From: an uncultured Fibrobacter sp.
Lineage (GTDB): Bacteria; Fibrobacterota; Fibrobacteria; Fibrobacterales; Fibrobacteraceae
Length of the DNA stretch: 64,000 bases
Direction of reading: 5' to 3'
Assembly: GCF_947166265.1 (NCBI RefSeq)
Contig: NZ_CAMVDO010000003.1
Span: 62,001-126,000, forward strand
Within the stretch, counting starts at the first letter, position 1, and every line of letters begins with the position of its first letter. The notes under the pieces were generated by a model, which saw nothing but the letters and a program-made list of their open reading frames with translations, was not told the origin of the DNA and did not search any database. Made by a program: the position numbers and the translations under genes. Shown here piece after piece: positions 15,511-22,354 of the stretch.

Positions 15511-16482
15511 CTAGAATGCGAAACTCAAGCCGATTCCAACAGCGCCCGCAATAGCAATTCCAATGCCTACGGTACGCAAGGTCTGCCCCGACTTGGCATC
15601 ATCAAGGTAACCTTCATACTCCGATGCGGTCGAGTAATCTTTCTCGGAAGCATCCTTAGCAAGGTTATTCCCCACTACGGCAAGTACCGTTCCCGCCACA
15701 AGCGCTACGGCACTGATACTTAGCGGCACCCAATGGACGCCACTCTTGTGAGAATCATCTTCCACATTTGCAGGGATGCTCTCCCCCATTTGCGAGCCCG
15801 ATTTTTCATCGAGTTCATTGTATGCTTTCGCAGCATTCACGCGGATCGAATCATCCGCCGTGGCAGCATTTGCAACCACCGTATCCTGCGACGCTTCGGG
15901 TTCCTCAGGTTCAGCAGTTTCAGCGGTATCTTCTACAACCGGCTCCGGCGCAGGGGCAACCGGTTCAGGAACAGGTTCTACCGCTACGGGTACAGGCGTT
16001 TCCATTCTCTTAATGACCTTGAAAAAATCGGGAGACTTCTGCTCTATAAGCGCCAACAGTTCCTTCAAATTCGTTCCATGCCCGTTGAAACTTGCGATAA
16101 GCTTGTTGCCCGCCGTCTCATAGAGTTCTGCCGAAAGCGTAAGGTCTCCATCAAAACTGCCCACACGCGCCTGGCAAATATAATCGGCAGAGATATTCTT
16201 GCCGGTTTCCACAAGGCAACTGCCCTCACATTCTTCAATAGCCTTACCCGGCGGAAGCATCTGCTGAATGTTCTCGCGGGTCATAATCGTGTAGTTTTCA
16301 GTCGCAGGGAGTTGCTTTACGGCTTCTTCGCGCAACACGTTCGTCAAATACTGACGATCCGACAAAGGCACCTTATCCTTAGCGGCACCATCGGCCCCCG
16401 TTTCCAGCACAGCCACATGCGTCGCAAAAGCCGAGGTTGCACAAAACACCATACACACAAAAATCATCAAAAAACGATTCAT
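15511..16482 (-). CDS. Exported protein of unknown function with Pro/Glu-rich hinge and C-terminal membrane segments
   Basis: 323 residues. It has a signal peptide (MNRFLMIFVCMVFCATSAFA), then a globular part (25-165) with two Cys (ECEGSCLVETGK) whose layout, starting HVAVLETGAD and containing NYTIMTRENI, recalls periplasmic FlgO/CsgG-like sensor domains. A Pro/Val/Glu-rich hinge follows (about 168-205), and two hydrophobic stretches near the C-terminus (SISAVALVAGTVLAVVG and VGIGIAIAGAVGIGLSF). I do not recognise a specific family. A TATATTCA box lies 5 bases before the ATG. It precedes a FISUMP gene by 10 bases, so it may help present or sense that surface lipoprotein, but this is inference from context. 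Confidence 0.7.
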   Translation of the reverse strand: MNRFLMIFVCMVFCATSAFATHVAVLETGADGAAKDKVPLSDRQYLTNVLREEAVKQLPATENYTIMTRENIQQMLPPGKAIEECEGSCLVETGKNISADYICQARVGSFDGDLTLSAELYETAGNKLIASFNGHGTNLKELLALIEQKSPDFFKVIKRMETPVPVAVEPVPEPVAPAPEPVVEDTAETAEPEEPEASQDTVVANAATADDSIRVNAAKAYNELDEKSGSQMGESIPANVEDDSHKSGVHWVPLSISAVALVAGTVLAVVGNNLAKDASEKDYSTASEYEGYLDDAKSGQTLRTVGIGIAIAGAVGIGLSFAF

Positions 16483-16487
16483 GTGCG

Positions 16488-16495
16488 TGAATATA
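16488..16495 (-). promoter_or_regulatory. Promoter -7-like box TATATTCA, 5 nt before the start
   Basis: One base off the TAnnTTTG pattern; reads TATATTCA, CGCAC, ATG on the minus strand. Confidence 0.4.
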
Positions 16496-16523
16496 GTTTT
16501 TTACAAAAGGAATGTGAATAGCT

Positions 16524-17027
16524 CTACTTAATAGCTAGGGCTGTTGCAAGGATTTCAGGAGAAACGCCTTTTGAACGAAGGTATTTCGCAATTTTCTTGT
16601 CGCGAGCGGCAAATTTTTTCGTTGTTTTTGCTACACCACGGGCTTCACCTTCTTCAAATCCCGTACGGCGGGCGTAACTCATTCCAGCATTGTATTCGTC
16701 TCTGTCAATCATATTTGCCGCAACCTCCGTAATAAATTCGTCCGTAGACTTATCAATCCGCATACATTCGTAGATTTCGGCAAAGATTTCATCCTTGCAT
16801 TTCGGCGTTCGCTTCGCATAGGGCATCGTCTTGAAAAGATTGAGCCACCTACTTTCAGCGGAGTCATCGTTATTCGGAACGTACTTGGTCAAGTCAACTA
16901 TAATATACCTTTTTTTAGGGTAGATAGGCAAGGCCCCCGGCTTTCCCACATCAGATGCCCGATAAAGGGCCAGTTCTTCGCGATAATGTCTGCAAAAAAC
17001 TAAATAAAATTTGTTTAAGAATCGTTA
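16524..17027 (-). pseudogene. C-terminal remnant of an Rpn/PD-(D/E)XK nuclease family transposase
   Basis: An open frame of about 167 codons with no credible start: an in-frame TAA lies just upstream of 17027 and the first GTG is at 16949. The remaining part looks like the C-terminal half of recombination-promoting nuclease (Rpn, transposase_31) proteins: RYIIVDLTKYVP, a middle helical part, then NAGMSYARRTGFEEGEARG and a charged helical tail. The nuclease catalytic region expected upstream is missing. An alternative is that translation from the GTG yields a 141-residue remnant protein. The nearby intact relative at 34136 is of a similar family but not the same sequence. Confidence 0.6.
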
Positions 17028-17055
17028 TTTTGTCAACAATTGTTGACATTTTTAG

Positions 17056-18075
17056 CTAGTCCTTTAGACAACGGACTGAAAGCCCGTGGTACTTGATGCC
17101 GTAGTTCAGGTACGCAGCCTTGTTGTCGTAGAGCAGGTACATGTAGTCGGTACCGCCGTCATTGCCCTCAGTGGCACTCCAGAAACCAGCGTCGTAGCCA
17201 TCGCCGCCGAAGTAGCCACCGCCACCCCTGCCGCCGACAGGCAGCGCGGAAAAGCCCACGCCGTCCGTACCGTTGCCATTTTCATCCCATCCAGTCTTCG
17301 ACTTGAAGATCATACCGGCAATTGAATAGCCGCTCACCTCGGTAAACAGGGTGTGCCATTCGGTGTCAGTCGGCAGGTGCCAACCCGGCGGACAAATTCC
17401 ATACACTGTATCGGGCAAACTACAAGTCTTGCCATCGCCGCAATCCTGCGGGTTGTCAGCATCGGTCGCTAGTTTTACCGAGTCAATCGCCGCTGCCCAG
17501 GTGTAAAGGCGTCCTGCCACATCGCAATTGGCGGCAACATCGTCGTAACACCAACTGCGTTCCAAGAGGCTCGGAGTATTTATGCTGTCAGCGTAATTCA
17601 AATTTTCAGCCATCCAGGTCTGGTCGCCAATCTTTATAATCTTGTAGGTTTGACCGTCACGAGAGTCAGTCATAGTGCCATAGGTAATATCTGGGTTGAG
17701 TCGACATTCTTTAGGAACATCCCAACTCCAGCCAGTCTTTCCCTCTAAAAGAGTAGAGCAGTTCTGTTCAACTGACGAGCTGTTACTCGACTCTTCGTCG
17801 CCACCCAAGATGACAGAAGAGGAACTGCTGCGATCCACGTCACTATCGCTCCGGATGACGGAGGATGAACTTTGGATGACGGAGGAAGAAGAGTCCTCTC
17901 CATCAAGAGTCTCGGCCACGATTGATGAGCTTGACGGATTATCGACAGGCTCCGTACCCATAGAAGAGCTACTATCGTCACCGCAAGCTGCGAGAAGGAG
18001 TAAACCAGAGATTGCCGCGGTCGCAAAGCTCCCTCGCAATGACGTTTTCAATTTCCATTTTTTCGACAAAGTCAT
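17056..18075 (-). CDS. FISUMP-domain lipoprotein
   Basis: 339 residues. Lipoprotein signal with Cys at 31 (LLLLAACGDD), a long Ser-rich linker (about 35-105, runs of SSSS alternating with acidic residues), then a FISUMP domain from about 130: GTMTDSRDGQTYKIIKIGDQ, WMAENLNYAD, GRLYTWAAAID, CPPGWHLPTDTEW, GFSALPVGGRGGGGYFGG and SVRCLKD at the end. Residues 11-22 (TSLRGSFATAAI) are encoded by a dispersed repeat (18010-18046). A GGGGGT stands 4 bases before the ATG. Surface location is predicted; function is unknown. Confidence 0.88.
   Translation of the reverse strand: MTLSKKWKLKTSLRGSFATAAISGLLLLAACGDDSSSSMGTEPVDNPSSSSIVAETLDGEDSSSSVIQSSSSVIRSDSDVDRSSSSSVILGGDEESSNSSSVEQNCSTLLEGKTGWSWDVPKECRLNPDITYGTMTDSRDGQTYKIIKIGDQTWMAENLNYADSINTPSLLERSWCYDDVAANCDVAGRLYTWAAAIDSVKLATDADNPQDCGDGKTCSLPDTVYGICPPGWHLPTDTEWHTLFTEVSGYSIAGMIFKSKTGWDENGNGTDGVGFSALPVGGRGGGGYFGGDGYDAGFWSATEGNDGGTDYMYLLYDNKAAYLNYGIKYHGLSVRCLKD
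18010..18046. repeat. 'CGTCATTGCGAGG' dispersed repeat inside the FISUMP signal peptide
   Basis: Minus strand CGTCATTGCGAGGGAGCTTT continuing GCGACCGCGGCAATC. The same element is at 57144-57179 and 46779-46813. Confidence 0.8.
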
Positions 18076-18155
18076 ACAACCCCCATTGTAAAGAACTTTT
18101 ACTTAATTTACAATTTATTTTATAAAATACAACCAAATGATAGATTTTTTATCAC

Positions 18156-18185
18156 AAAAAAGGGGAATGCATCACAGCATTCCCC
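18156..18185 (-). terminator. Terminator of prfC
   Basis: Minus strand GGGGAATGC-TGTGAT-GCATTCCCC followed by six T; perfect 9-bp stem. Confidence 0.92.
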
Positions 18186-18197
18186 TATCAAAAGCAA

Positions 18198-18238
18198 CTA
18201 GAGATCCTTCGACGCGCTTCGCTTGCTCAGGATGACAC
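18198..18238. repeat. 'GATCCTTCGAC...CTCAGGATGACAC' dispersed repeat
   Basis: Between the prfC stop and its terminator. Ends are identical to 5510-5554; the middle differs. Confidence 0.75.
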
Positions 18239-18255
18239 ATTCGAGTCACTGTCTA

Positions 18256-19821
18256 CTACCCTTGCGAGGTAGCGGCGAAGGTCAGGTTCTCGTAATTCTT
18301 GATGGCAAGGTTTAGACGGTATTCATTCGGGAACAGGCAAACGAGGTTGCGTTCCTTGTCCATCATGCAGTCCATCGCGTATTCTTCGGCGAACTTGGCG
18401 ACATCCTTTTCGGGGCCAGACACCCAGCGGATTCCGTGAGCGGGCACGCGGTCCAGCGACACGTCGGCACCGTATTCACTCTGCAGGCGGAACTTGAGCA
18501 CGTCAAACTGCAACTCGCCCACCACGCCAATCACAGGAATAGCGGACTTGAGCGGTTCGTACAGCTGGGTTGCGCCTTCTTCGCTCAGTTCGGCAAGGCC
18601 CTTCGCCATCTGCTTAGACTTAAGCGGGTTCAGGAGCGTTACGCGGGCGAAGTGTTCCGGAGCAAAATCCGGAATGCCGGTAAAGTTGATTTTTTCGCCG
18701 TCAGTCAACGTATCGCCAATGCGGAACAGTCCCGGGTCGTTAATACCCACGATATCGCCCGCCCAGGCGTGGTCGATGACTTCCTTGTCTTTCGCGAGGA
18801 ATGCCGTCGGAGCTGCCAGGCGAATTTCGCGGCCCGTGCGCACGTGGTAAACCTTTTCGCCACGTGTAAAGCTGCCCGAACAAATGCGCAGGAATGCAGT
18901 ACGGTCGCGGTGCTTGGGGTCCATGTTCGCCTGAATCTTGAACACGAAGGCGCTGAAGGCGTTTTCGTCGGGGCTCACCGGGCGCTTGTCAGTTTCACGC
19001 ACCATCGGAGGCGGCGCAAGCTTTGCAAAAGCGTTCAACAGCTGACGCACACCGAAGTTGTTCACCGCAGAACCAAAGAACACGGGGCACATTTCGCCCT
19101 TCAGGAACTTTTCGTGGTCGAACGGATCCATGGCACCGGTCACCATCTCGTATTCTTCCTTGAACTGAGCAACCCAGTTTTCGCCGCACATTTCCACAAG
19201 GCGCGGATCGTCCGGGCCTTCCATCTGGATGATTTCCTGATGGCCTTCTTCTTTATTGAAGGTGTGGAAGGTGTTTTCGGCAATGGAATACACGCCCTTG
19301 AACAGCTTACCCACGCCAATGGGGAGCGTAAAGGGGGCGACCTTGATTTTCAGGATGCTTTCAATTTCGTCGAGCAGGTCAAGCACGTGGCGGCCATCCA
19401 AGTCCATCTTGTTGATGAACGTGATGATGGGCGTATGGCGCATGCGGCACACATCCATGAGCTTGATAGTCTGCTTTTCTACACCGTTCACGCTATCGAT
19501 CAGCACAAGGGCGGCATCCACGGCGGTGAGGGCGCGGTAGGTATCTTCGCAGAAGTCCTGGTGCCCCGGGGTATCGACCAAGTTGAACATGCAACCTTCG
19601 AACGGGAAATTCAGCACGGAACTCGAAACCGAAATACCACGCTGCTGTTCAATCTTCATCCAGTCACTTACCGTGTAGCTGCGGTTTGCCTTGGCGCGCA
19701 CGTGGCCCGCTTCGCGAATCACGTTTCCGTACCACAGGAACTTTTCGGTGATGGTGGTCTTACCCGCGTCAGGGTGGCTGACAATAGCAAAAGTGCGGCG
19801 TTTTTCGATTTCGGAATTCAT
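18256..19821 (-). CDS. prfC: Peptide chain release factor 3 (RF3)
   Basis: 521-residue translational GTPase that recycles RF1/RF2. G1 HPDAGKTTITEKFL, the switch I region with EQQRGISVSSSV, G3 DTPGHQDF and G4 NKMD are visible, followed by the beta-barrel domains and the RF3 C-terminal domain (VVGELQFDVLKFRLQSEYG). The ATG at 19821 is chosen because the family starts MNSEIEKRRTFAIVSHPDAG; an in-frame extension to 19863 would be encoded by a hairpin repeat. The promoter box TATATTTG lies at 19898-19905, so two repeat copies occupy the leader between promoter and start. Confidence 0.95.
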   Translation of the reverse strand: MNSEIEKRRTFAIVSHPDAGKTTITEKFLWYGNVIREAGHVRAKANRSYTVSDWMKIEQQRGISVSSSVLNFPFEGCMFNLVDTPGHQDFCEDTYRALTAVDAALVLIDSVNGVEKQTIKLMDVCRMRHTPIITFINKMDLDGRHVLDLLDEIESILKIKVAPFTLPIGVGKLFKGVYSIAENTFHTFNKEEGHQEIIQMEGPDDPRLVEMCGENWVAQFKEEYEMVTGAMDPFDHEKFLKGEMCPVFFGSAVNNFGVRQLLNAFAKLAPPPMVRETDKRPVSPDENAFSAFVFKIQANMDPKHRDRTAFLRICSGSFTRGEKVYHVRTGREIRLAAPTAFLAKDKEVIDHAWAGDIVGINDPGLFRIGDTLTDGEKINFTGIPDFAPEHFARVTLLNPLKSKQMAKGLAELSEEGATQLYEPLKSAIPVIGVVGELQFDVLKFRLQSEYGADVSLDRVPAHGIRWVSGPEKDVAKFAEEYAMDCMMDKERNLVCLFPNEYRLNLAIKNYENLTFAATSQG

Positions 19822-19830
19822 GGATAACTT

Positions 19831-19885
19831 AAGGTTCGTTTCGGCAAGCTCAACGAACTTCAAGATCCCTGAGCCTGCCGAAGGG
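19831..19885. repeat. Two hairpin repeats in the prfC leader
   Basis: 19831-19860 is AAGGTTCGT-TTCGGCAAGCTCA-ACGAACTT with a 7-bp stem. 19864-19885 is GATCCCTGAGCCTGCCGAAG plus GG. Both share the TGAGCYTGYCGAA core. Confidence 0.8.
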
Positions 19886-19897
19886 TTTTTACGGCGG

Positions 19898-19905
19898 CAA
19901 ATATA
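19898..19905 (-). promoter_or_regulatory. Promoter -7 box TATATTTG of prfC
   Basis: Perfect TAnnTTTG match on the minus strand, 76 bases before the ATG; the leader in between is mostly repeat. Confidence 0.55.
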
Positions 19906-19951
19906 GAAATCTTAAAGCATCTAGTAAATGCTAATTATTCAAATAGACAGT

Positions 19952-19977
19952 AGATGCCCGCCTTCGCGGGCATGACA
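19952..19977. repeat. Hairpin repeat, 'GCCTTCGC' family
   Basis: Stem TGCCCG / CGGGCA around CCTT, followed by TGACA. It lies in the 268-base spacer 19822-20089, which otherwise holds the prfC promoter and, near 20029-20050, a TCATCCTGGAGCC repeat-like stretch. Confidence 0.78.
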
Positions 19978-20089
19978 GCACCATGCTAAATTAAAATTTT
20001 TATAAAAGAGATGCGCTGTCATCCTGGAGCCTCTGCGAGGCGATAGGACCTACGAGCATGGCATTCCCTCGTGTGCGTACAGGGAGACT

Positions 20090-22078
20090 CTATTGTACAG
20101 ACGCAAGTTCCGCCTTGGGGGCGTAATGCTTTTCGAGGTAAGCGCGCGCATCGGCAGGGGCAAGCGGCTTGCTGAAATAATATCCCTGAATCAAGCGGCA
20201 GCCTTCCTGTTTCAGGAATTCGAGCTGAGCTTCCGTTTCGACGCCTTCCGCAATCAAGTCCAGATTCAACGTACGGGCGATTCCCACCACCATACGGGCA
20301 AAAGAGGCATCTTCTTCGTCATCGGTCATATGGTCGATAAAGGACTTGTCCATCTTGAGCGTATGCACCGGGAAACGCTTCAAGTACGAAAGCGAGCTAT
20401 AACCCGTTCCAAAGTCGTCGATTGAAATCTGGATGCCCATTCCCGAAAGCGCCTTCATGATTTCGACTGTCTTTTCGGCCTCGCACATGGCGGTATATTC
20501 GGTGATTTCAAGCTTCAAATTCTTGGGATTGAGCTTTGTTTGCAAAAGCACCTGGCGAATGTCATCGATCAAGCCGTCCTTCGCAAACTGCTTCGCCGAA
20601 AAATTAACCGCCACCTGGATGTCCGTGAAGCCTTCGTCTACCCACTTTTTAGCCTGGGAGCATGCCATATAAAGAATCTGCGCTCCAAGGGGAATAATAA
20701 GGCCGGTTTCTTCGGCAATGGGAATAAATTCAGCCGGAGAAATAAAGCCATTTTCGGCCTGATTCCAACGCACTAGCGATTCAAAAGCCACAATCCGATT
20801 TCCGTTCGCAATGTCTACAATCGGCTGGTAGAACATCACAAACTGCTGAGCCTGAATAGCCTTACGGATTTCAAATTCCAGCTTGTAAAGCTTCATCGCC
20901 TTTTCGCGGATACCGCCACAAGAGAACTGGATGCCTCCGTGATTTACGCCCTTTTTCATTTCGCGGAGACTTGCCGTCACATTCGCGAGCATATCTTCGA
21001 CGCAATCGACTTCACGGTTCAGAGAAACAACCATCGACACGCCAATGTAAAGTTCGCCCGAATCCAGCTGAATCGGCTGCTTAACCGCATTGTGAATGCG
21101 GCGGACAATCGCCTTTACATCGCTATCGCCAGCAGAAGACTGGATGTCGTGCAAGATAATGGCAAAAACGTCGGGACCAATGCGCGCAATTGTATCGCCA
21201 GAACGGCTCTGCGACTTGATACGGTCCGCCACAATACGCAAGACACTGTCGCCCACGCTCACCGAGTAAGAAGTATTGATTGCGCCAAAGCGGTCGATAT
21301 CGAGGAGGGCAACGGCAAACAGATAGTCAGGGCGCTGCAGGGCCAAGTCGACATTGATTTTCAGTTTTTCAAGGAAGAATTTGCGGTTATAGACTCCGGT
21401 AAGCGCATCCTGGTAGGCGTAATAGTAGCTTTGCCTTTCGTTAGCCTGCTTATCGGAATACTCATTGAGTGCGCCAATGACACGAATCGGATGACCGTCG
21501 CTATTGAGCTGCACATGTCCCGAAATCACCAGATGATTTTCACGGGAACGGCTCCTGATTAGCGACACATCGCAGCTGAATTTTTCGCCCGTACCAAGCG
21601 CCTCGTTAAGGAGTTCCTTGAAATGGTTCCAGTCGCTTTCGACAATACTTTCTTGCAGAACCATAAAGGAATCGTCAGCCTGGTTCATATCCGCCATCAG
21701 CATCTTGAGTGCCTTGTTGGACCAGTAGACCTTCCCCGTCACCACGTCAAAGGTCCAGAAACCGTTCGACGAAATATCGACCATCATCTGGAAAATTTCA
21801 TCTTTTTCGACAAGGTCCTGCTTGAAATCGCGAATGGGAACCGCGGCGGTCGGCGGCGGGGCGATATTCACGTCATCACTCATGCGCTTTCGGTTCCCTA
21901 TAATCGGGAAACGGTACAAAACCGCCACCACCACCAGGAACATATCGGCAAGAATATAGGGGATCGCCCAAAGGATATACGCCCGATTCGATAAAATTTC
22001 TGGAATAAAAGCAGCAAAGAAAATGCTAGCAATAATCAGCAGTAGTCGGAGAAATCTCTTTTCGTCAAATAATCGCAT
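20090..22078 (-). CDS. Membrane PAS-GGDEF-EAL protein (c-di-GMP phosphodiesterase)
   Basis: 662 residues. Two membrane helices (about 9-27 and 32-52), a PAS-like domain (about 90-200, FWTFDVVTGKVYWSNKAL), a GGDEF domain (about 215-385) and an EAL domain (about 400-650). The GGDEF signature is degenerate: IGPDVFAIIL replaces GG(D/E)EF, so cyclase activity is unlikely. The EAL domain keeps its key residues: FESLVRW (Glu retained, Ala to Ser), LEITEYTAM, DDFGTGYSSLSYL, LKMDKSFID and AEGVETEAQL. It should hydrolyse c-di-GMP, with the degenerate GGDEF possibly regulatory. The promoter box TATATTTG lies 19 bases before the ATG. Monocistronic. Confidence 0.9.
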   Translation of the reverse strand: MRLFDEKRFLRLLLIIASIFFAAFIPEILSNRAYILWAIPYILADMFLVVVAVLYRFPIIGNRKRMSDDVNIAPPPTAAVPIRDFKQDLVEKDEIFQMMVDISSNGFWTFDVVTGKVYWSNKALKMLMADMNQADDSFMVLQESIVESDWNHFKELLNEALGTGEKFSCDVSLIRSRSRENHLVISGHVQLNSDGHPIRVIGALNEYSDKQANERQSYYYAYQDALTGVYNRKFFLEKLKINVDLALQRPDYLFAVALLDIDRFGAINTSYSVSVGDSVLRIVADRIKSQSRSGDTIARIGPDVFAIILHDIQSSAGDSDVKAIVRRIHNAVKQPIQLDSGELYIGVSMVVSLNREVDCVEDMLANVTASLREMKKGVNHGGIQFSCGGIREKAMKLYKLEFEIRKAIQAQQFVMFYQPIVDIANGNRIVAFESLVRWNQAENGFISPAEFIPIAEETGLIIPLGAQILYMACSQAKKWVDEGFTDIQVAVNFSAKQFAKDGLIDDIRQVLLQTKLNPKNLKLEITEYTAMCEAEKTVEIMKALSGMGIQISIDDFGTGYSSLSYLKRFPVHTLKMDKSFIDHMTDDEEDASFARMVVGIARTLNLDLIAEGVETEAQLEFLKQEGCRLIQGYYFSKPLAPADARAYLEKHYAPKAELASVQ

Positions 22079-22097
22079 TTATACACCCAATTCATTT

Positions 22098-22105
22098 CAA
22101 ATATA
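22098..22105 (-). promoter_or_regulatory. Promoter -7 box TATATTTG of the GGDEF/EAL gene
   Basis: Perfect match 19 bases before the ATG at 22078 on the minus strand. Confidence 0.55.
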
Positions 22106-22172
22106 TAACTTTTTACTTTTTTTAGTAAAGATTTTTTCAATATTTTTTTATTGCTCTTGAGAAATCCACAAC

Positions 22173-22204
22173 AAAAAAAACGGACCCTAAAGAGGAATCC
22201 GTTT
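22173..22204 (-). terminator. Terminator after tRNA-Glu
   Basis: Minus strand AAACGGA ... TCCGTTTTTTTT, a 7-bp stem with U-run beginning about 4 bases after the tRNA 3' end. Confidence 0.85.
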
Positions 22205-22207
22205 CTA

Positions 22208-22280
22208 TAGTGCCAAAGGGACTCGAACCCTTGTTGCCGGCGTGAGAGGCCAGTGTCCTGGACCACTAGACGATGGCACC
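22208..22280 (-). tRNA. tRNA-Glu (anticodon CTC)
   Basis: The 73-base cloverleaf reads on the minus strand. The acceptor is GGTGCCA / TGGCACT, the D-arm is GTCTAGTGGTCCAGGAC, the anticodon arm CTGGC-CTCTCAC-GCCGG gives anticodon CTC, and the T-arm has GGGTTCGAGTCCC. The discriminator base is A and CCA is not encoded. D-arm and anticodon loop match bacterial tRNA-Glu. A TATATTTG promoter box lies 36 bases upstream and a terminator follows, so it is an independent unit. Confidence 0.96.
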
Positions 22281-22316
22281 GTTTTTGCTGTATTCAGCTA
22301 GCCAATCAGGCGTCGC

Positions 22317-22324
22317 CAAATATA
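22317..22324 (-). promoter_or_regulatory. Promoter -7 box TATATTTG of tRNA-Glu
   Basis: Perfect TAnnTTTG match upstream of a stable RNA gene, which argues that this box is the housekeeping promoter element here. Confidence 0.7.
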
Positions 22325-22354
22325 GCAAACAATCTTTATTTTGTCTACGCTCGA

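Noticed and set aside
18436-19827. 463-codon open frame on the plus strand across prfC
   Set aside because: Antisense shadow of RF3; no recognisable motif or ribosome binding site.
19822-19863. 14-residue N-terminal extension of RF3
   Set aside because: Encoded by a hairpin repeat; the family begins at the ATG at 19821.
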